DNA of 43,785 bases from Lachnospiraceae bacterium (GTDB taxonomy: Bacteria > Bacillota > Clostridia > Lachnospirales > Lachnospiraceae), in the NCBI GenBank assembly GCA_021201665.1, contig JAJQEO010000009.1, forward strand, positions 1 to 43,785, given 5' to 3'. The translations under genes and the position numbers were made by a program. Shown in pieces: positions 24,942 to 33,626 of the stretch (position 1 is its first letter; the number at the start of each line of letters is the position of its first letter). The notes under the pieces were generated by a model that was not told where the DNA came from, made no database searches, and saw only the letters and a program-made list of their open reading frames with translations.

Positions 24942-25816
24942 GTTATTTCCTCCTGTCTATGTGCCGCCCGGTATTCCTGCAAGGCCTCCACCAGCTCCTC
25001 GTTCGAGAGGATATCCGGCCGCAGGTCGAAACCCATTTCCCTCAGATCATGCGTCACCAGTGTCGCCTGGGGTACGTCCAGCCGGTAAGCTTTCAACTCC
25101 TCCACGCGCCCGAAAACCTCATGCGGCGTCCCCTGCATGACAATTTTCCCCGCGTCCATGACAATCACCCGGTCCGCGTCGATCACTTCTTCCATATAAT
25201 GCGTAATCAGGATCACTGTCACATGCTCCTTCTGATTCAGCTCATGAACCGTCCGGATAACCTCTCTACGACCATTCGGATCCAGCATCGCGGTCGGCTC
25301 ATCCAGCACAATACATTTGGGCTTCATCGCCACAACGCCCGCGATCGCCACGCGCTGCTTCTGCCCGCCGGAAAGCTTGTTCGGCGAGTGGGAACGGTAC
25401 TCCCACATGCCGACCGCGCGGAGGCTTTCCTCCACACGCTGCCAGATTTCCTCCTGCGGCACGCCCATATTCTCCGGGCCGAAGCCGACGTCCTCATCCA
25501 CGATTGTGCCGATGATCTGGTTGTCCGGATTCTGGAAAACCATACCCGCACTCTGACGGATCTCCCAGAGCTTCGACTCATCCTGCGTGTCTTTACCATC
25601 CACCCAGAGGGTTCCCTCGCTCGGCAGCAGAATCGCGTTGATATGCTTCGCCAGCGTGGATTTACCCGAGCCGTTATGCCCTAAAATCGCGATAAAATCC
25701 CCGGCCTCCACGTCCAGATCCACGCCGTCGACCGCCCTCTGCTTCGACTCCACATTGCCATTCTCATCATATTTTAAATAATCAAAAGCAAGCTTTGCAG
25801 CTTTGATAATTCCCAT
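24917..25816 (-). CDS. ecfA1: ECF transporter ATPase EcfA1
   Basis: A 299-residue ATPase forming the heterodimeric motor with EcfA2. Walker A GHNGSGKST is at residues 46-54, the Q-loop is in VFQNPDNQIIG (typical of EcfA1), the signature is LSGGQKQR, and Walker B is CIVLDEPTAMLD. It is the first gene of ecfA1-ecfA2-ecfT-truA. In many Firmicutes this operon follows rplQ in the ribosomal-protein cluster; here it stands alone with its own promoter. Confidence 0.94.
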   Translation of the reverse strand: MGIIKAAKLAFDYLKYDENGNVESKQRAVDGVDLDVEAGDFIAILGHNGSGKSTLAKHINAILLPSEGTLWVDGKDTQDESKLWEIRQSAGMVFQNPDNQIIGTIVDEDVGFGPENMGVPQEEIWQRVEESLRAVGMWEYRSHSPNKLSGGQKQRVAIAGVVAMKPKCIVLDEPTAMLDPNGRREVIRTVHELNQKEHVTVILITHYMEEVIDADRVIVMDAGKIVMQGTPHEVFGRVEELKAYRLDVPQATLVTHDLREMGFDLRPDILSNEELVEALQEYRAAHRQEEITCPSGSSI

Positions 25817-26039
25817 TTTCTATCCTCATAATGATCCGGCTGGTACTCACGGATGTCCGGCTGTTTTACAGCGTAAAAACTCGATACGCTTAAAAAACAG
25901 ACCCTCTTGCAGCGCAGCTGGCCGACTCCCGAGTGCGCCATTCGTCTCTCCGACCGTGCTGTAAACGTATGATCGGAGTTCGGTTAACAGTCCTTGCTAT
26001 ACACTGCCCGATTATAACAACTCATACGACAAAATGCAA
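25817..26039 (-). promoter_or_regulatory. Promoter and about 190-nt leader of the ecf operon
   Basis: On the minus strand TTGCAT (26034-26039) and a perfect TATAAT (26011-26016) are 17 bp apart. The leader of about 190 nt contains a CTCCGA/TCGGAG hairpin (about 25940-25980) but no riboswitch that I recognise and no gene. The rest of the gap to 26121 holds nothing I can name. Confidence 0.6.
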
Positions 26040-26121
26040 GGTGAAATATTGAGTCAGTTCTTCCACAGAATCTGTAGCCTCTCCTTTTGAATCTTATCCT
26101 AATTTAATGATTTGCTGCCTG

Positions 26122-26154
26122 AAAAAGCCGACAGAACTGTTCTGTCGGCTTTTA
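26122..26154 (-). terminator. Bidirectional terminator after the HEPN gene
   Basis: AAAAGCCGACAGAAC and GTTCTGTCGGCTTTT form a near-perfect palindrome of about 15 bp per arm, with T runs on both strands. It lies just after the HEPN stop codon. Confidence 0.9.
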
Positions 26155-26158
26155 AGTT

Positions 26159-26530
26159 TTAATTAATGTACGGCAGCTGGCTTTTACAATAAATTTCAAC
26201 CGCCTGAATAAATTCTTCCGCTGTAATTATCTGTTCTTCTGCTTCTTCTCTCGTTGCTGTATAGAAGTCATCATAGTCACTTGCATGTCTGATTTCCTCA
26301 GCTTCTGCAATTCTTCTTCCAAGTGACCTCGGGAACACTTCTGTCTTTACATATTCCTTATTAAAGTTTCCCAGGGCATCCTTGTGCCTCTTATAGGCTT
26401 TTCCGTTCAATGCATGGACAGCGTTTATGGCGTAAAATATTGCATAATAAGCCCTATTATTGGCTGCTTTGTAAGACTCAGCATCAAAGAGCACTTTTGC
26501 GGACTTCAAAGCTTCCTTCGCTGAGTCCAC
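26159..26530 (-). CDS. HEPN domain protein, putative toxin
   Basis: A 123-residue all-helical HEPN protein: AKEALKSAKVLFDAESYKAANNRAYYAIFYA, then IRHASDYDDFY near residue 85. It starts at a GTG overlapping the MNT gene by 25 bp. HEPN proteins paired with minimal nucleotidyltransferases form type VII-like toxin-antitoxin modules in which the HEPN partner can be an RNase. The classical R-x4-6-H ribonuclease motif is not evident here; the RHxSDYxDFY pattern is that of the other large HEPN branch, so toxicity is uncertain. Confidence 0.82.
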   Translation of the reverse strand: MDSAKEALKSAKVLFDAESYKAANNRAYYAIFYAINAVHALNGKAYKRHKDALGNFNKEYVKTEVFPRSLGRRIAEAEEIRHASDYDDFYTATREEAEEQIITAEEFIQAVEIYCKSQLPYIN

Positions 26531-26904
26531 CCGTATAATACCAGATCCCGCTGTGTCCCAGTACTCTCATGCTGTTCCATATAGCATTCCCCTTCCCTAT
26601 TCACATCGGCGTAAAACGGATAATTTTTCATCCACTGCAAAAAGTGTGCTTCACTTTTGGCTATAGGCTTAATATCCAGGTCGTTATCCATGTTAAAATC
26701 ATATGTCATATTGGAGAGCTGATGACGATAGTTTTTTATTTCCATATCTGAAAGATTCAGCAATATCATAATATCTATATCCGATTCCGCATTGTAATCG
26801 CCCCTGGCATACGAACCATACAAGATTACACGCCTGAGATACTTCCCATATATTTCATATACTTCATCTGTATATCGTTCTAATAGTCCTTGTATATTCC
26901 GCAT
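26506..26904 (-). CDS. Minimal nucleotidyltransferase, partner of the HEPN protein
   Basis: A 132-residue MNT protein with the superfamily's GS-x10-DxD signature: Gly30-Ser31, then Asp42 and Asp44 in SDIDIM. In characterised modules this partner AMPylates or otherwise neutralises the HEPN toxin. I start at the ATG at 26904; an open frame runs 40 codons further upstream but is unconserved. The C-terminal 25 residues (TGTQRDLVLYGWTQRRKL) extend over the HEPN start. The overlap shows tight coupling. Confidence 0.85.
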   Translation of the reverse strand: MRNIQGLLERYTDEVYEIYGKYLRRVILYGSYARGDYNAESDIDIMILLNLSDMEIKNYRHQLSNMTYDFNMDNDLDIKPIAKSEAHFLQWMKNYPFYADVNREGECYMEQHESTGTQRDLVLYGWTQRRKL

Positions 26905-26977
26905 AATATCTTCACCGATCCTTTCTGAACATTCGGGTGATTCGTGGGTACTTATATGTATCATAGCACAGATAAAC

Positions 26978-28456
26978 TCAAAATACCATTTGAAATTCTT
27001 TTTCAGTATACAAATTATCAGCATAAAAACTCTTCAAAAACAGGCTCCGTCTTGCTACGTGTCCTTTCATTACAAAATCCTGCACCTCGCTAAAATGCAA
27101 TTTCTTTGCCAGCGCTCTCGAGGCCTGGTTATCCGGCTGGATCCGCAGATAAATTTCATCCGCGTCCAGCCGTTCATAGGCATATGCCAGTGCGGCCCGG
27201 CACATTTCCGTTCCAAACCCCTGCCGCCGATACGCACAGTCCAGCATGTACTGAAGCTCCAGAGCATTTCGGGACCGCACCATTTCCGGGGCTTCCTGTG
27301 TTTTGGGTTCAGGCAGTTCCCGGGTGTTTTGTGGTTCTGATAAATCCTGTCCATCTGGAATTCCTGTTCCCGGCAATCCTGTTGCCGGCAATCCTGTTCC
27401 CGGCAAAAATCGTTCCGCTCCTTCCAGCCCTCTCCGCAGATCCAACCGAAATGTCATATACAAAGCTGCTGCTTTCATATGTCCACTTTCCGCAGAATCT
27501 CCCTTGGCAGCTGTCAATTGCCCACTTTCCGCAGGATCTTCCCTGGCAGCTGCCAATTGTCCGCTTTCCGCAGAATCTTCCCTGGCAGCTGTCAATTGCC
27601 CACTTTCCGCAGACCCTTCCTCAGATGCCGTCCGCCGCCCGCTTTCTGCAAAATCTTTTTGAGTTGCCATCCCAAAATCCCACGGCGCGAACCCGCAGCA
27701 GCCAATCAGTTTTCCTTCATAAAGCACACTCCACAGACCATATCCCTGCAAACGGTAAGCAGTTTTTATATAGGAAGAAAGACGCTCCTCAGAAAATACA
27801 TCCGCATTCGCAGACAGATTTTCCACGGCTCCGCTCTCGTTTCCAATATGTATCAGCTCCGGCAGATCCTGCTCCGTCATCTCCCGGATTTCCAGGCGTT
27901 CTGTCCTGGCAATCACGGCAGGCAGCCCCTGTGCGCGCAGCATCCACTCTTCCAGATATCTCGCGTCAACCTCCTCAAAGCCTTCCAGGACCAACGCAGC
28001 GCCGTCGAACCAGGAACTGCCACTATTTTTATCGTCACTATTCTTACTGTCGCTGTTTTTATTGTCACTATTTTTATTTTCGCGATTTTCAGTGAAGCCA
28101 TCCGAAAAATCCCCTTTGGTTTTTGGGCGATCAGTCACTCCGCTCAACGCACACCCCTGACGAGAGTCCAGAGAGTTCGTATAAGTGAAATCCATACAGA
28201 TGGCTTCCGTATGAGAACAGCCAAAATAAACAATCCCCATTCGGGCAAGTTCTTTCCCTCTGGCGGCTGAATCCGTGAGGACAATGGTCTTAAGTCTGTC
28301 AAATTTTGCAAGTTCCCAGATTCCCTGTCCCTGTGCCATAAAGGTGCAGGAAATTCCGTCTTTTTTCAAGGTCTCCGCCAACAGGCGGACTTCATTTTCC
28401 CAATCCGGCTGTAAATCAAAGACCACATGCCGCAAAGCTTTTCCGCTTTGAATCAT
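26978..28456 (-). CDS. GNAT acetyltransferase with three repeat insertions
   Basis: A protein of about 492 residues. The first 110 residues look like a small Rossmann/HAD-like domain (HVVFDLQPDWENEVRLLAET, IVLTDSAARGKELARMGI). From about residue 185 a GNAT fold starts: RLEIREMTEQDLPELI, then GKLIGCCGFAPWDFG. The acetyl-CoA motif A is YRRQGFGTEM near 425, followed by NQASRALAKKLHF. Three repeat-rich inserts interrupt it: NKNSD pentapeptides near 130-148, SAESGQLTAARED 13-mers near 275-340, and a Pro/Gly/Thr stretch (LPGTGLPATG) near 358-400. The start may be TTG 28462 or ATG 28456, both served by GGAGGG. The substrate is unknown. Confidence 0.8.
   Translation of the reverse strand: MIQSGKALRHVVFDLQPDWENEVRLLAETLKKDGISCTFMAQGQGIWELAKFDRLKTIVLTDSAARGKELARMGIVYFGCSHTEAICMDFTYTNSLDSRQGCALSGVTDRPKTKGDFSDGFTENRENKNSDNKNSDSKNSDDKNSGSSWFDGAALVLEGFEEVDARYLEEWMLRAQGLPAVIARTERLEIREMTEQDLPELIHIGNESGAVENLSANADVFSEERLSSYIKTAYRLQGYGLWSVLYEGKLIGCCGFAPWDFGMATQKDFAESGRRTASEEGSAESGQLTAAREDSAESGQLAAAREDPAESGQLTAAKGDSAESGHMKAAALYMTFRLDLRRGLEGAERFLPGTGLPATGLPGTGIPDGQDLSEPQNTRELPEPKTQEAPEMVRSRNALELQYMLDCAYRRQGFGTEMCRAALAYAYERLDADEIYLRIQPDNQASRALAKKLHFSEVQDFVMKGHVARRSLFLKSFYADNLYTEKEFQMVF
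27484..27678. repeat. 39-bp tandem repeat in the GNAT gene
   Basis: Units of the form CACTTTCCGCAGAATCTTCC begin at 27484, 27523, 27562, 27601 and 27640, exactly 39 bp apart. They encode 13-residue SAESGQLTAARED repeats between two strands of the acetyltransferase fold. Confidence 0.9.
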
Positions 28457-28704
28457 CCGCAACGTTTCCCTCCGCTCTACCAGTCTCGTAAAGCTGGTTG
28501 ATCATAAATCTGTAATCAACTAATTATTCACCTTAGGCTCAAAAAAATCAACAGGAAATTTTGCTCTTGTCATCCCCTCCATGCAATGGTAAAATGGGAA
28601 GGACTGCGGCAGGTCACCTGGCTCGTCGCTTCGTGGGAATAAAGCAGCATCCCTGCGGGCAGACACTTTCAGATAAATTTTCAGAATAATAAACGAGGTA
28701 CGAT

Positions 28705-31350
28705 ATGGCTGGATACATCGTAAAAGTAACCCTTGAAGACACGCATCCTCCCGTCTGGAGACGGCTCGTTCTCCCGGACGGCATCACATTTTATGATCTG
28801 CACCGGGTGCTTCAGGCAGCCTTCGAATGGGACGACTGCCATCTCCATGATTTTCAGACATCGGACGGCAATATCACCATCTCCCTGCCGGAAGCCCGGA
28901 CAAGCGGGGAAGAGCTGCCGGAGAAAAGCACCACCGTCGACGACTTTCTGAAAAGCTGCAAATGGATCCGCTATACCTACGATTTCGGCGACGACTGGCG
29001 GCATAAGATCGTGTTCGAAAAGGAAGACCCGGCCTATGACAAACGGTACGCGGCCGTCGTCAAGGCAAAAGGGGATTCCTTTATCGAGGATGGCTGGGAC
29101 GAGGACGGCTGTATTGAACGCATCCCGTTTTCCATGGAAGATGTCAATGCCGCGCTTGAGCGGATGTCCTTTAAGAAAAAAAAGAGTTCGAAGCGCCAGA
29201 GCGAGGCCATGCAGGTTGAGGAAGACCGCAAAATGATTTCCGATATGGTCACGCTTGTCCGCCAGCTGCAAAAAAATGCAGGGATGCGCGAGCAATCGGA
29301 CTTCGAAATTCTGTCCGGGATTCTAAGCGGCACGCTCAAACCAGAGGATCTGCTTCCGCCGGAGCAGCCCATAGTGTTTCGAAACAATCACACCGTCTCC
29401 AAAACAGATCAGAATATTGACGACTGGTTTGATTTTGCGGACGCCATGCATGAGAAAGAATCTGCGCAGGAAAAGGGAAATTCCGAGTCTGCCTCTAAGA
29501 GTACAGGCACGGGAACGAAAAAAAGCTCTGCATCAGCTCCCGGGAGTACGGCCGCCAGAAAGGAAAAAAGCTCTGCGGAAGCTTCTAAAAGCACAGCCGC
29601 AGGGAAAGAAAAAGACTCTGCGGCATCCCCGAAAAATTTCCCCTCCCCGGAGGGAAGATATGAACAGATGGTTCTGCCCGGGATTCAGATCCCGGATCCT
29701 CCTGCCAGGCGCCAGGCGGTCTCTAAATCAAACAGCCAGCCGGAGGATTATCGCATTGACGTGATTTGGTCCGATAAGACTGTTCAGACTTTGATGTCCG
29801 GCCAGCCGGACAAGACCTTGTCCGATTTTTGCAAATACTGCGCCATTGATAAAAAGAAATGGTCGGGAAATGTCAGCAAGAAGAACAAGGCCGCACTTGT
29901 CATTGACGCGCTCCGGCAGTACCCGGACTGTCTGCATTTTATTTTTTATCGTGAAGAATATGAATGGCTCCGCCAGAACTGTCTCTCGCCCGGAGTCAAC
30001 CTCCCGCTGCCCGAAGCCGCAGCGGTTGTCGGCAAAATGCTGAATCTCGGATTCGCCGAAATCCACTTCTGGATGGAAGGCAGTACGGAAATCGCCGAGA
30101 TTGCGGTCGCTTCAGATCTGGAGTCCGTGCTGCCGGCAGCAAATGGCAAACAGTTGAAAAAAATTCATACAGCCATTGACCAAAACAACACCTCCCTGAC
30201 TGCCCTGATGGCTCTCTATGGAATCGTGGAAATTGAAAAGTTTTTTGAGATGTACCCTCATTCCTTTAAGGTCTGCAGGGATGTTGATGATTTTCGACGT
30301 TACATCTACTGGCATCGCCGGTATAACAACACCCTCTTTACTGTCTCGGATTCTAATGGGAAAAATTACATGGCACATCCGCTCGTCGATGCCCCTGCCG
30401 CCATGCGGCAGTATATGAAGCATCCGGAATTATCCTGCCGGCGTTTTTCAGACGAGGAAATCAAGGATATCATCCGCGGAGTCTGCTGCTACTATATGGA
30501 ATGGGAGTTTTATTATTGTGAGCTTCTGGATGTCACCAATCATAACGTGTCTGAGACCGAGGCTCGGATGACCAAAACCTATAAAATGGTGCAGGCCGGC
30601 GCTTCTCTCGACGAGATCGCAGCCTGCTGCCTGGAAAGTCTGGACTATCCCAAAAAACCGGCCCTGGCAGATGATGTCCACATCTGGCTGGATGCGATGC
30701 AGCTGTCGATGGAGACAACGCTCCCTCTGTTTCACGGCCATACCAGAACCGAGATGCTGATGCAGCATGAGTATGACGTGGATGCGCTTGCTCTTTTTTC
30801 AGACAAAAAGCGCAAAAAACCGACGAAGTCAACCAGAATTATGGATTTCGATCCCGAGCTGCAGTTGATCCTTTATTATCTGTACCTGAACGAAGAGGGA
30901 ACCCCCGATCAATATGACAAATTTCTAAAAGAGATCGGGTGCGCGAATTACCAGGTCCGCTATCTTCAGATCCTTGAACTGATAGATGACGAACAGTTTG
31001 ACCGCGCCACAGACGAGGCAAGGGCCCTGATCGCGGAATCCAGAAATGACAGCCTGAAAGACCTGCTCTCCGAAATCCAGGACTATCGTGAGATGGCGAG
31101 TGCTGATCCTGACCTGTATGACGACGAGGAGGATGGGGAGGACGATGCATGGGATCCGGAAGAGGATGCGCTGTTCAGAAAGATGTTTGCAGGCCGCTCA
31201 GGTTTTTCACTGGAAGGACCACCGCCTGACAAAATCGCATCCGTACCAAACACCCCCTATCGGCGCGAGCAGCCTAAAATCGGGCGGAATGATCCCTGCC
31301 CCTGCGGAAGCGGCAAAAAATATAAGCAGTGCTGCGGGAAAAACGGATAG
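28705..31350 (+). CDS. pRiA4b ORF-3-like protein with C-terminal SEC-C zinc motif
   Basis: An 881-residue cytoplasmic protein. Residues 1-150 match the plasmid pRiA4b ORF-3-like domain: [57 protein letters not shown] and DGWDEDGC. Residues about 255-315 are a Lys/Ser/Ala-rich degenerate repeat ([14 protein letters not shown]). The long middle part is unrecognised but predominantly helical. The last 20 residues are a SEC-C motif ([19 protein letters not shown]) that binds zinc and, in SecA, contacts SecB or the ribosome. The ribosome site is ACGAGG. The function is unknown. The 3' end is followed by two copies of a CATCATAAACCAGC-containing repeat about 62 bp apart (31366 and 31428). Confidence 0.8.
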   Translation: MAGYIVKVTLEDTHPPVWRRLVLPDGITFYDLHRVLQAAFEWDDCHLHDFQTSDGNITISLPEARTSGEELPEKSTTVDDFLKSCKWIRYTYDFGDDWRHKIVFEKEDPAYDKRYAAVVKAKGDSFIEDGWDEDGCIERIPFSMEDVNAALERMSFKKKKSSKRQSEAMQVEEDRKMISDMVTLVRQLQKNAGMREQSDFEILSGILSGTLKPEDLLPPEQPIVFRNNHTVSKTDQNIDDWFDFADAMHEKESAQEKGNSESASKSTGTGTKKSSASAPGSTAARKEKSSAEASKSTAAGKEKDSAASPKNFPSPEGRYEQMVLPGIQIPDPPARRQAVSKSNSQPEDYRIDVIWSDKTVQTLMSGQPDKTLSDFCKYCAIDKKKWSGNVSKKNKAALVIDALRQYPDCLHFIFYREEYEWLRQNCLSPGVNLPLPEAAAVVGKMLNLGFAEIHFWMEGSTEIAEIAVASDLESVLPAANGKQLKKIHTAIDQNNTSLTALMALYGIVEIEKFFEMYPHSFKVCRDVDDFRRYIYWHRRYNNTLFTVSDSNGKNYMAHPLVDAPAAMRQYMKHPELSCRRFSDEEIKDIIRGVCCYYMEWEFYYCELLDVTNHNVSETEARMTKTYKMVQAGASLDEIAACCLESLDYPKKPALADDVHIWLDAMQLSMETTLPLFHGHTRTEMLMQHEYDVDALALFSDKKRKKPTKSTRIMDFDPELQLILYYLYLNEEGTPDQYDKFLKEIGCANYQVRYLQILELIDDEQFDRATDEARALIAESRNDSLKDLLSEIQDYREMASADPDLYDDEEDGEDDAWDPEEDALFRKMFAGRSGFSLEGPPPDKIASVPNTPYRREQPKIGRNDPCPCGSGKKYKQCCGKNG

Positions 31351-31551
31351 GGGAGCGTCCGTGCGCATCATAAACCAGCAGTACTGATCCGTTTTATAAC
31401 AGGATCGTAGATGGGAACGTCCCTGCACATCATAAACCAGCCCGAATGCAAAGATTGTGCATCAGGGTGATCCAATTATGGCTTCTTTGCGGAGCATGGG
31501 CAATGCGGGCATCTCGGAATCAGGCCTGCTGCTTCGCGGGAATAAAATATC

Positions 31552-31690
31552 ATATGTCCACACTTGCGCAGCAAGTATGGACGCAGGCAATGTTCCGATT
31601 TGCGAAGCGAATCGAGAACGGTACCGCGCCTTGCGCGAAGCGCAACTTTAATGCGCGGCTTTATTGTATCTTAAGCATAAATATAAGAAA
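31552..31690 (-). promoter_or_regulatory. Promoter-leader repeat element, copy 3
   Basis: On the minus strand TACAAT (31663-31668) with a weak TTTCTT 16 bp upstream is followed by AAAGCCGCGC, TTGCGC-TTC-GCGCAA and GCGCGG. A CGATTCGC-TTC-GCAAATCG palindrome, the same module as at 18748, is inserted before the final GTCCATACTTG/CAAGTGTGGAC hairpin. It lies between two plus-strand genes and would be transcribed away from the cyclophilin gene, antisense toward the SEC-C gene's 3' flank. Confidence 0.55.
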
Positions 31691-31701
31691 GGAATATAGA
31701 C

Positions 31702-32223
31702 ATGGCACAGAATCCAGTAGTTACCATCACCATGGAAAACGGAGACGTAATGAAAGCGGAGCTTTATCCGGACATCGCGCCGAACACTGTAAACAATTTT
31801 ATCAGTCTTGTGAAGAAGGGCTTTTATGACGGCCTGATCTTCCACCGCGTGATCAGCGGCTTTATGATCCAGGGCGGATGCCCGCAGGGGACAGGCACCG
31901 GCGGCCCCGGCTATTCCATCAAGGGCGAATTTGCACAGAATGGCGTCGTCAACACGCTAAAGCATGAGCCGGGCGTACTCTCGATGGCGCGCGCGATGCA
32001 CCCGAACTCCGCAGGAAGCCAGTTCTTCCTCATGCACAAGGCCGCCCCGCATCTGGACGGTGCTTACGCCGCCTTTGGGAAAGTGACCGTGGGCATGGAT
32101 ATCGTCAATAAGATCGCCGGGACGCCGACCGATTACCGCGACCGCCCGCTTACCGATCAGCGCATCGCCTCCATGACTGTGGAAACCTTCGGGGTTGAAT
32201 ATCCAGAGCCAGTGAAGATGTGA
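31702..32223 (+). CDS. Cyclophilin-type peptidyl-prolyl cis-trans isomerase
   Basis: A 173-residue cytoplasmic cyclophilin that accelerates proline isomerisation during folding. The active-site arginine is in FHRVISGFMIQGG, with QFF in SAGSQFFLMHKAAPHLDG and the closing loop FGKVTVGMDIV. It has no signal peptide. The ribosome site is AAGAAAGGAATATAGAC. It appears to be a single-gene unit. Confidence 0.94.
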   Translation: MAQNPVVTITMENGDVMKAELYPDIAPNTVNNFISLVKKGFYDGLIFHRVISGFMIQGGCPQGTGTGGPGYSIKGEFAQNGVVNTLKHEPGVLSMARAMHPNSAGSQFFLMHKAAPHLDGAYAAFGKVTVGMDIVNKIAGTPTDYRDRPLTDQRIASMTVETFGVEYPEPVKM

Positions 32224-32226
32224 AAA

Positions 32227-32275
32227 AAGAGAGCGTCCCCGCCTTTCTCATGATTGGCAGGGACTCCCTCTCCGA
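32227..32275 (-). terminator. Terminator of the prolyl-tRNA editing gene
   Basis: On the minus strand AGAGGGAGTCCCTGCC pairs with GGCGGGGACGCTCTCT around a 12-nt loop and runs into TTTTTTC. The hairpin also lies just after the cyclophilin stop codon, so it may help end that transcript. Confidence 0.75.
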
Positions 32276-32298
32276 TTTGCATCATCAAATCAAAGTGA

Positions 32299-32832
32299 CT
32301 ACAGATCCACAATCCTCCCGGTATGGTGTACCGCCGGCAGAAATTTCCCCAGGACATCCGCAGTGCGCAGCCGCAGGCTGGAGGTGTTGACACATGGATG
32401 GCAGCCGAAATACTCCGGCTTCGTCACATCACGGTCAATCAGCAGCTGCACCCGGTTGTCCTTATCATTCATCAGTCCCATGATACTCACCGATCCCGGA
32501 TGGATGTCCAGAAATTCGACCATATAGGACTCATCCGCAAAGGAAAGACGCGGCGACTCGATCTGCCTGGAAAGTTCTTTCGTCACAAACTTCTTTTTTC
32601 CAGGCATCAGGAGCAGATAAAACGTAGTCTTCTGGCGGTTGCATAAAAAAAGATTCTTGCAGATCTCAATCCCGAACAGTTCATCGACGCCCTTGCAGTC
32701 GTCGATCGTCATCGCGGCCTCATGATCCGCCCGGTCATAGGGAATCTGCAGCTTATCCAGCAGGTCATAGGTCGCGATCTCCCGCCTCTGCCGCCCGGTC
32801 TCATCCACCGGTCTTCCGTGATAAATTTCCAT
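32299..32832 (-). CDS. Prolyl-tRNA editing protein (ProX/YbaK superfamily)
   Basis: A 177-residue free-standing trans-editing protein of the YbaK/ProX deacylase fold, of the kind that hydrolyses mischarged Ala-tRNA(Pro). Typical features are LLDKLQIPYDRADHEAAMT at the start, the GIEICKNLFLCNRQKT strand with the conserved lysine, and GSVSIMGLMNDKDNRVQLLID. The C-terminus FGCHPCVNTSSLRLRTADV matches the PrdX/ProX subgroup common in Clostridia. The ribosome site is AAAGGAGTCATTT. No proline-reductase genes are nearby. Confidence 0.9.
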   Translation of the reverse strand: MEIYHGRPVDETGRQRREIATYDLLDKLQIPYDRADHEAAMTIDDCKGVDELFGIEICKNLFLCNRQKTTFYLLLMPGKKKFVTKELSRQIESPRLSFADESYMVEFLDIHPGSVSIMGLMNDKDNRVQLLIDRDVTKPEYFGCHPCVNTSSLRLRTADVLGKFLPAVHHTGRIVDL

Positions 32833-33074
32833 AAATGACTCCTTTCGTGGCTGTATCGGATCGGGCAGGAGGCGACTTTTCGCCTCCTACTCGCCAGCGC
32901 GAGCTGCGTCCAATGTCATAAGGGTGCTACAACGCCAGTGGCACGCAGGACCGTTTAGCGCGAACCGAAATGAAGTGTAAAAGTGTATACCCTTATGATG
33001 TGGGCGACAGTCGGAAAATTTCCTTGCCCGGCTCTGCGCATAAAAAAGGTAATCCAAAATGTCAACCCATATAG
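32833..33074. other. Non-coding gap with two inverted repeats
   Basis: GGAGGCGA (32868-32875) pairs with TCGCCTCC (32880-32887) around CTTT in the leader of the editing gene. TCATAAGGGT (32916-32925) is inverted at ACCCTTATGA (32989-32998), delimiting an 83-bp element with no coding capacity. No gene is seen. Confidence 0.6.
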
Positions 33075-33101
33075 AAAAGCGTCTCCCTGCGAGACGCTTT
33101 T
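33075..33101 (-). terminator. Terminator downstream of tRNA-Ala
   Basis: AAAAGCGTCTC (33075-33085) and GAGACGCTTTT (33091-33101) form an 11-bp stem with a CCTGC loop and T runs on both strands. It follows the tRNA by about 37 bp. Confidence 0.8.
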
Positions 33102-33137
33102 CCCTTTAAAAACCTCTTGATCTGTGCGGTTTCTTAA

Positions 33138-33210
33138 TGGAGATAAGCGGAATCGAACCGCTGGCCTCTTGAATGCCATTCAAGCGCTCTCCCAGCTGAG
33201 CTATACCCCC
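33138..33210 (-). tRNA. tRNA-Ala (anticodon GGC)
   Basis: A 73-nt minus-strand cloverleaf. The acceptor stem GGGGGTA pairs with TATCTCC (two G-U pairs). The D arm is GCTC-AGCTGGGA-GAGC. The anticodon arm is CTTGA-ATGGCAT-TCAAG, giving anticodon GGC. The T arm is AGCGG-TTCGATT-CCGCT. The discriminator is A, and CCA is not encoded. It may be transcribed together with the 6S RNA upstream. Confidence 0.95.
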
Positions 33211-33254
33211 ATGTCAGGTGCTGACGGTGCCAAAAGCAGTACACCCTCTGATTC

Positions 33255-33322
33255 ATACATTACGATCCATAAAAATACATAAGCCATAAAAATTTATGAA
33301 CCCTGAAAATTTATGATCCATG
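33255..33322. repeat. Degenerate 17-20 bp tandem repeat between 6S RNA and tRNA-Ala
   Basis: Related segments of the form CATAAAAATTTATGA recur four times (around 33268, 33286, 33303 and 33318), starting at the 3' end of the 6S RNA. The region is AT-rich and contains nothing else I can recognise. Confidence 0.5.
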
Positions 33323-33508
33323 AAAACCCCAGAGTGCCGTTTCCCACCATCTGACTCCTGGCAATGCCAGGTGGGTGACCGCAGCACCGACATCTGCCTT
33401 CCACTGCAAACGGAGGCCTGACATCAACCGGGCAATATAGGAATCCCATTTAAAGTAAATGCAGGTTCAACACGGCAGGAGTGTCGAACACTCCAGGAAA
33501 TTTTCACT
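33322..33508 (-). ncRNA. ssrS: Probable 6S RNA
   Basis: A minus-strand RNA of about 187 nt. The 5' part CUGGAGUGUUCG and 3' part CGGCACUCUGGGG pair to form a closing stem and resemble the E. coli 6S ends CUGAGAUGUUCG and CGGCAUCUCGGAGA. UGCCGU also pairs with ACGGCA. Between them lie a large, weakly paired middle and an apical arm, the promoter-like bubble by which 6S RNA binds sigma-A RNA polymerase. It has its own strong promoter. Ends are estimated. I considered a riboswitch but there is no fitting downstream gene. Confidence 0.75.
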
Positions 33509-33514
33509 GACCCT

Positions 33515-33543
33515 AGTATACTCCTGTTGAAACATTTTCGCAA
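33515..33543 (-). promoter_or_regulatory. Promoter of the 6S RNA
   Basis: TTGCGA (33538-33543) and TATACT (33515-33520) on the minus strand are 17 bp apart. A start about 7 nt downstream, near 33508, gives the expected 5' end of 6S RNA. Confidence 0.75.
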
Positions 33544-33626
33544 CAGGAAAATTTATTTTTTTAGCGCCGCTTTTTTCCATAAAGTCAAACCATTCTTCCT
33601 TTTAAATTCTTTCGCGCCCCTGTACA

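Noticed and set aside
26905-27024. N-terminal extension of the MNT protein
   Set aside because: Unconserved residues; the ATG at 26904 gives the usual family start.
33322-33508. Cobalamin riboswitch near the pdu genes
   Set aside because: It lies beyond the 3' end of the pdu operon with its own promoter, and the ends match 6S RNA rather than a B12 element.
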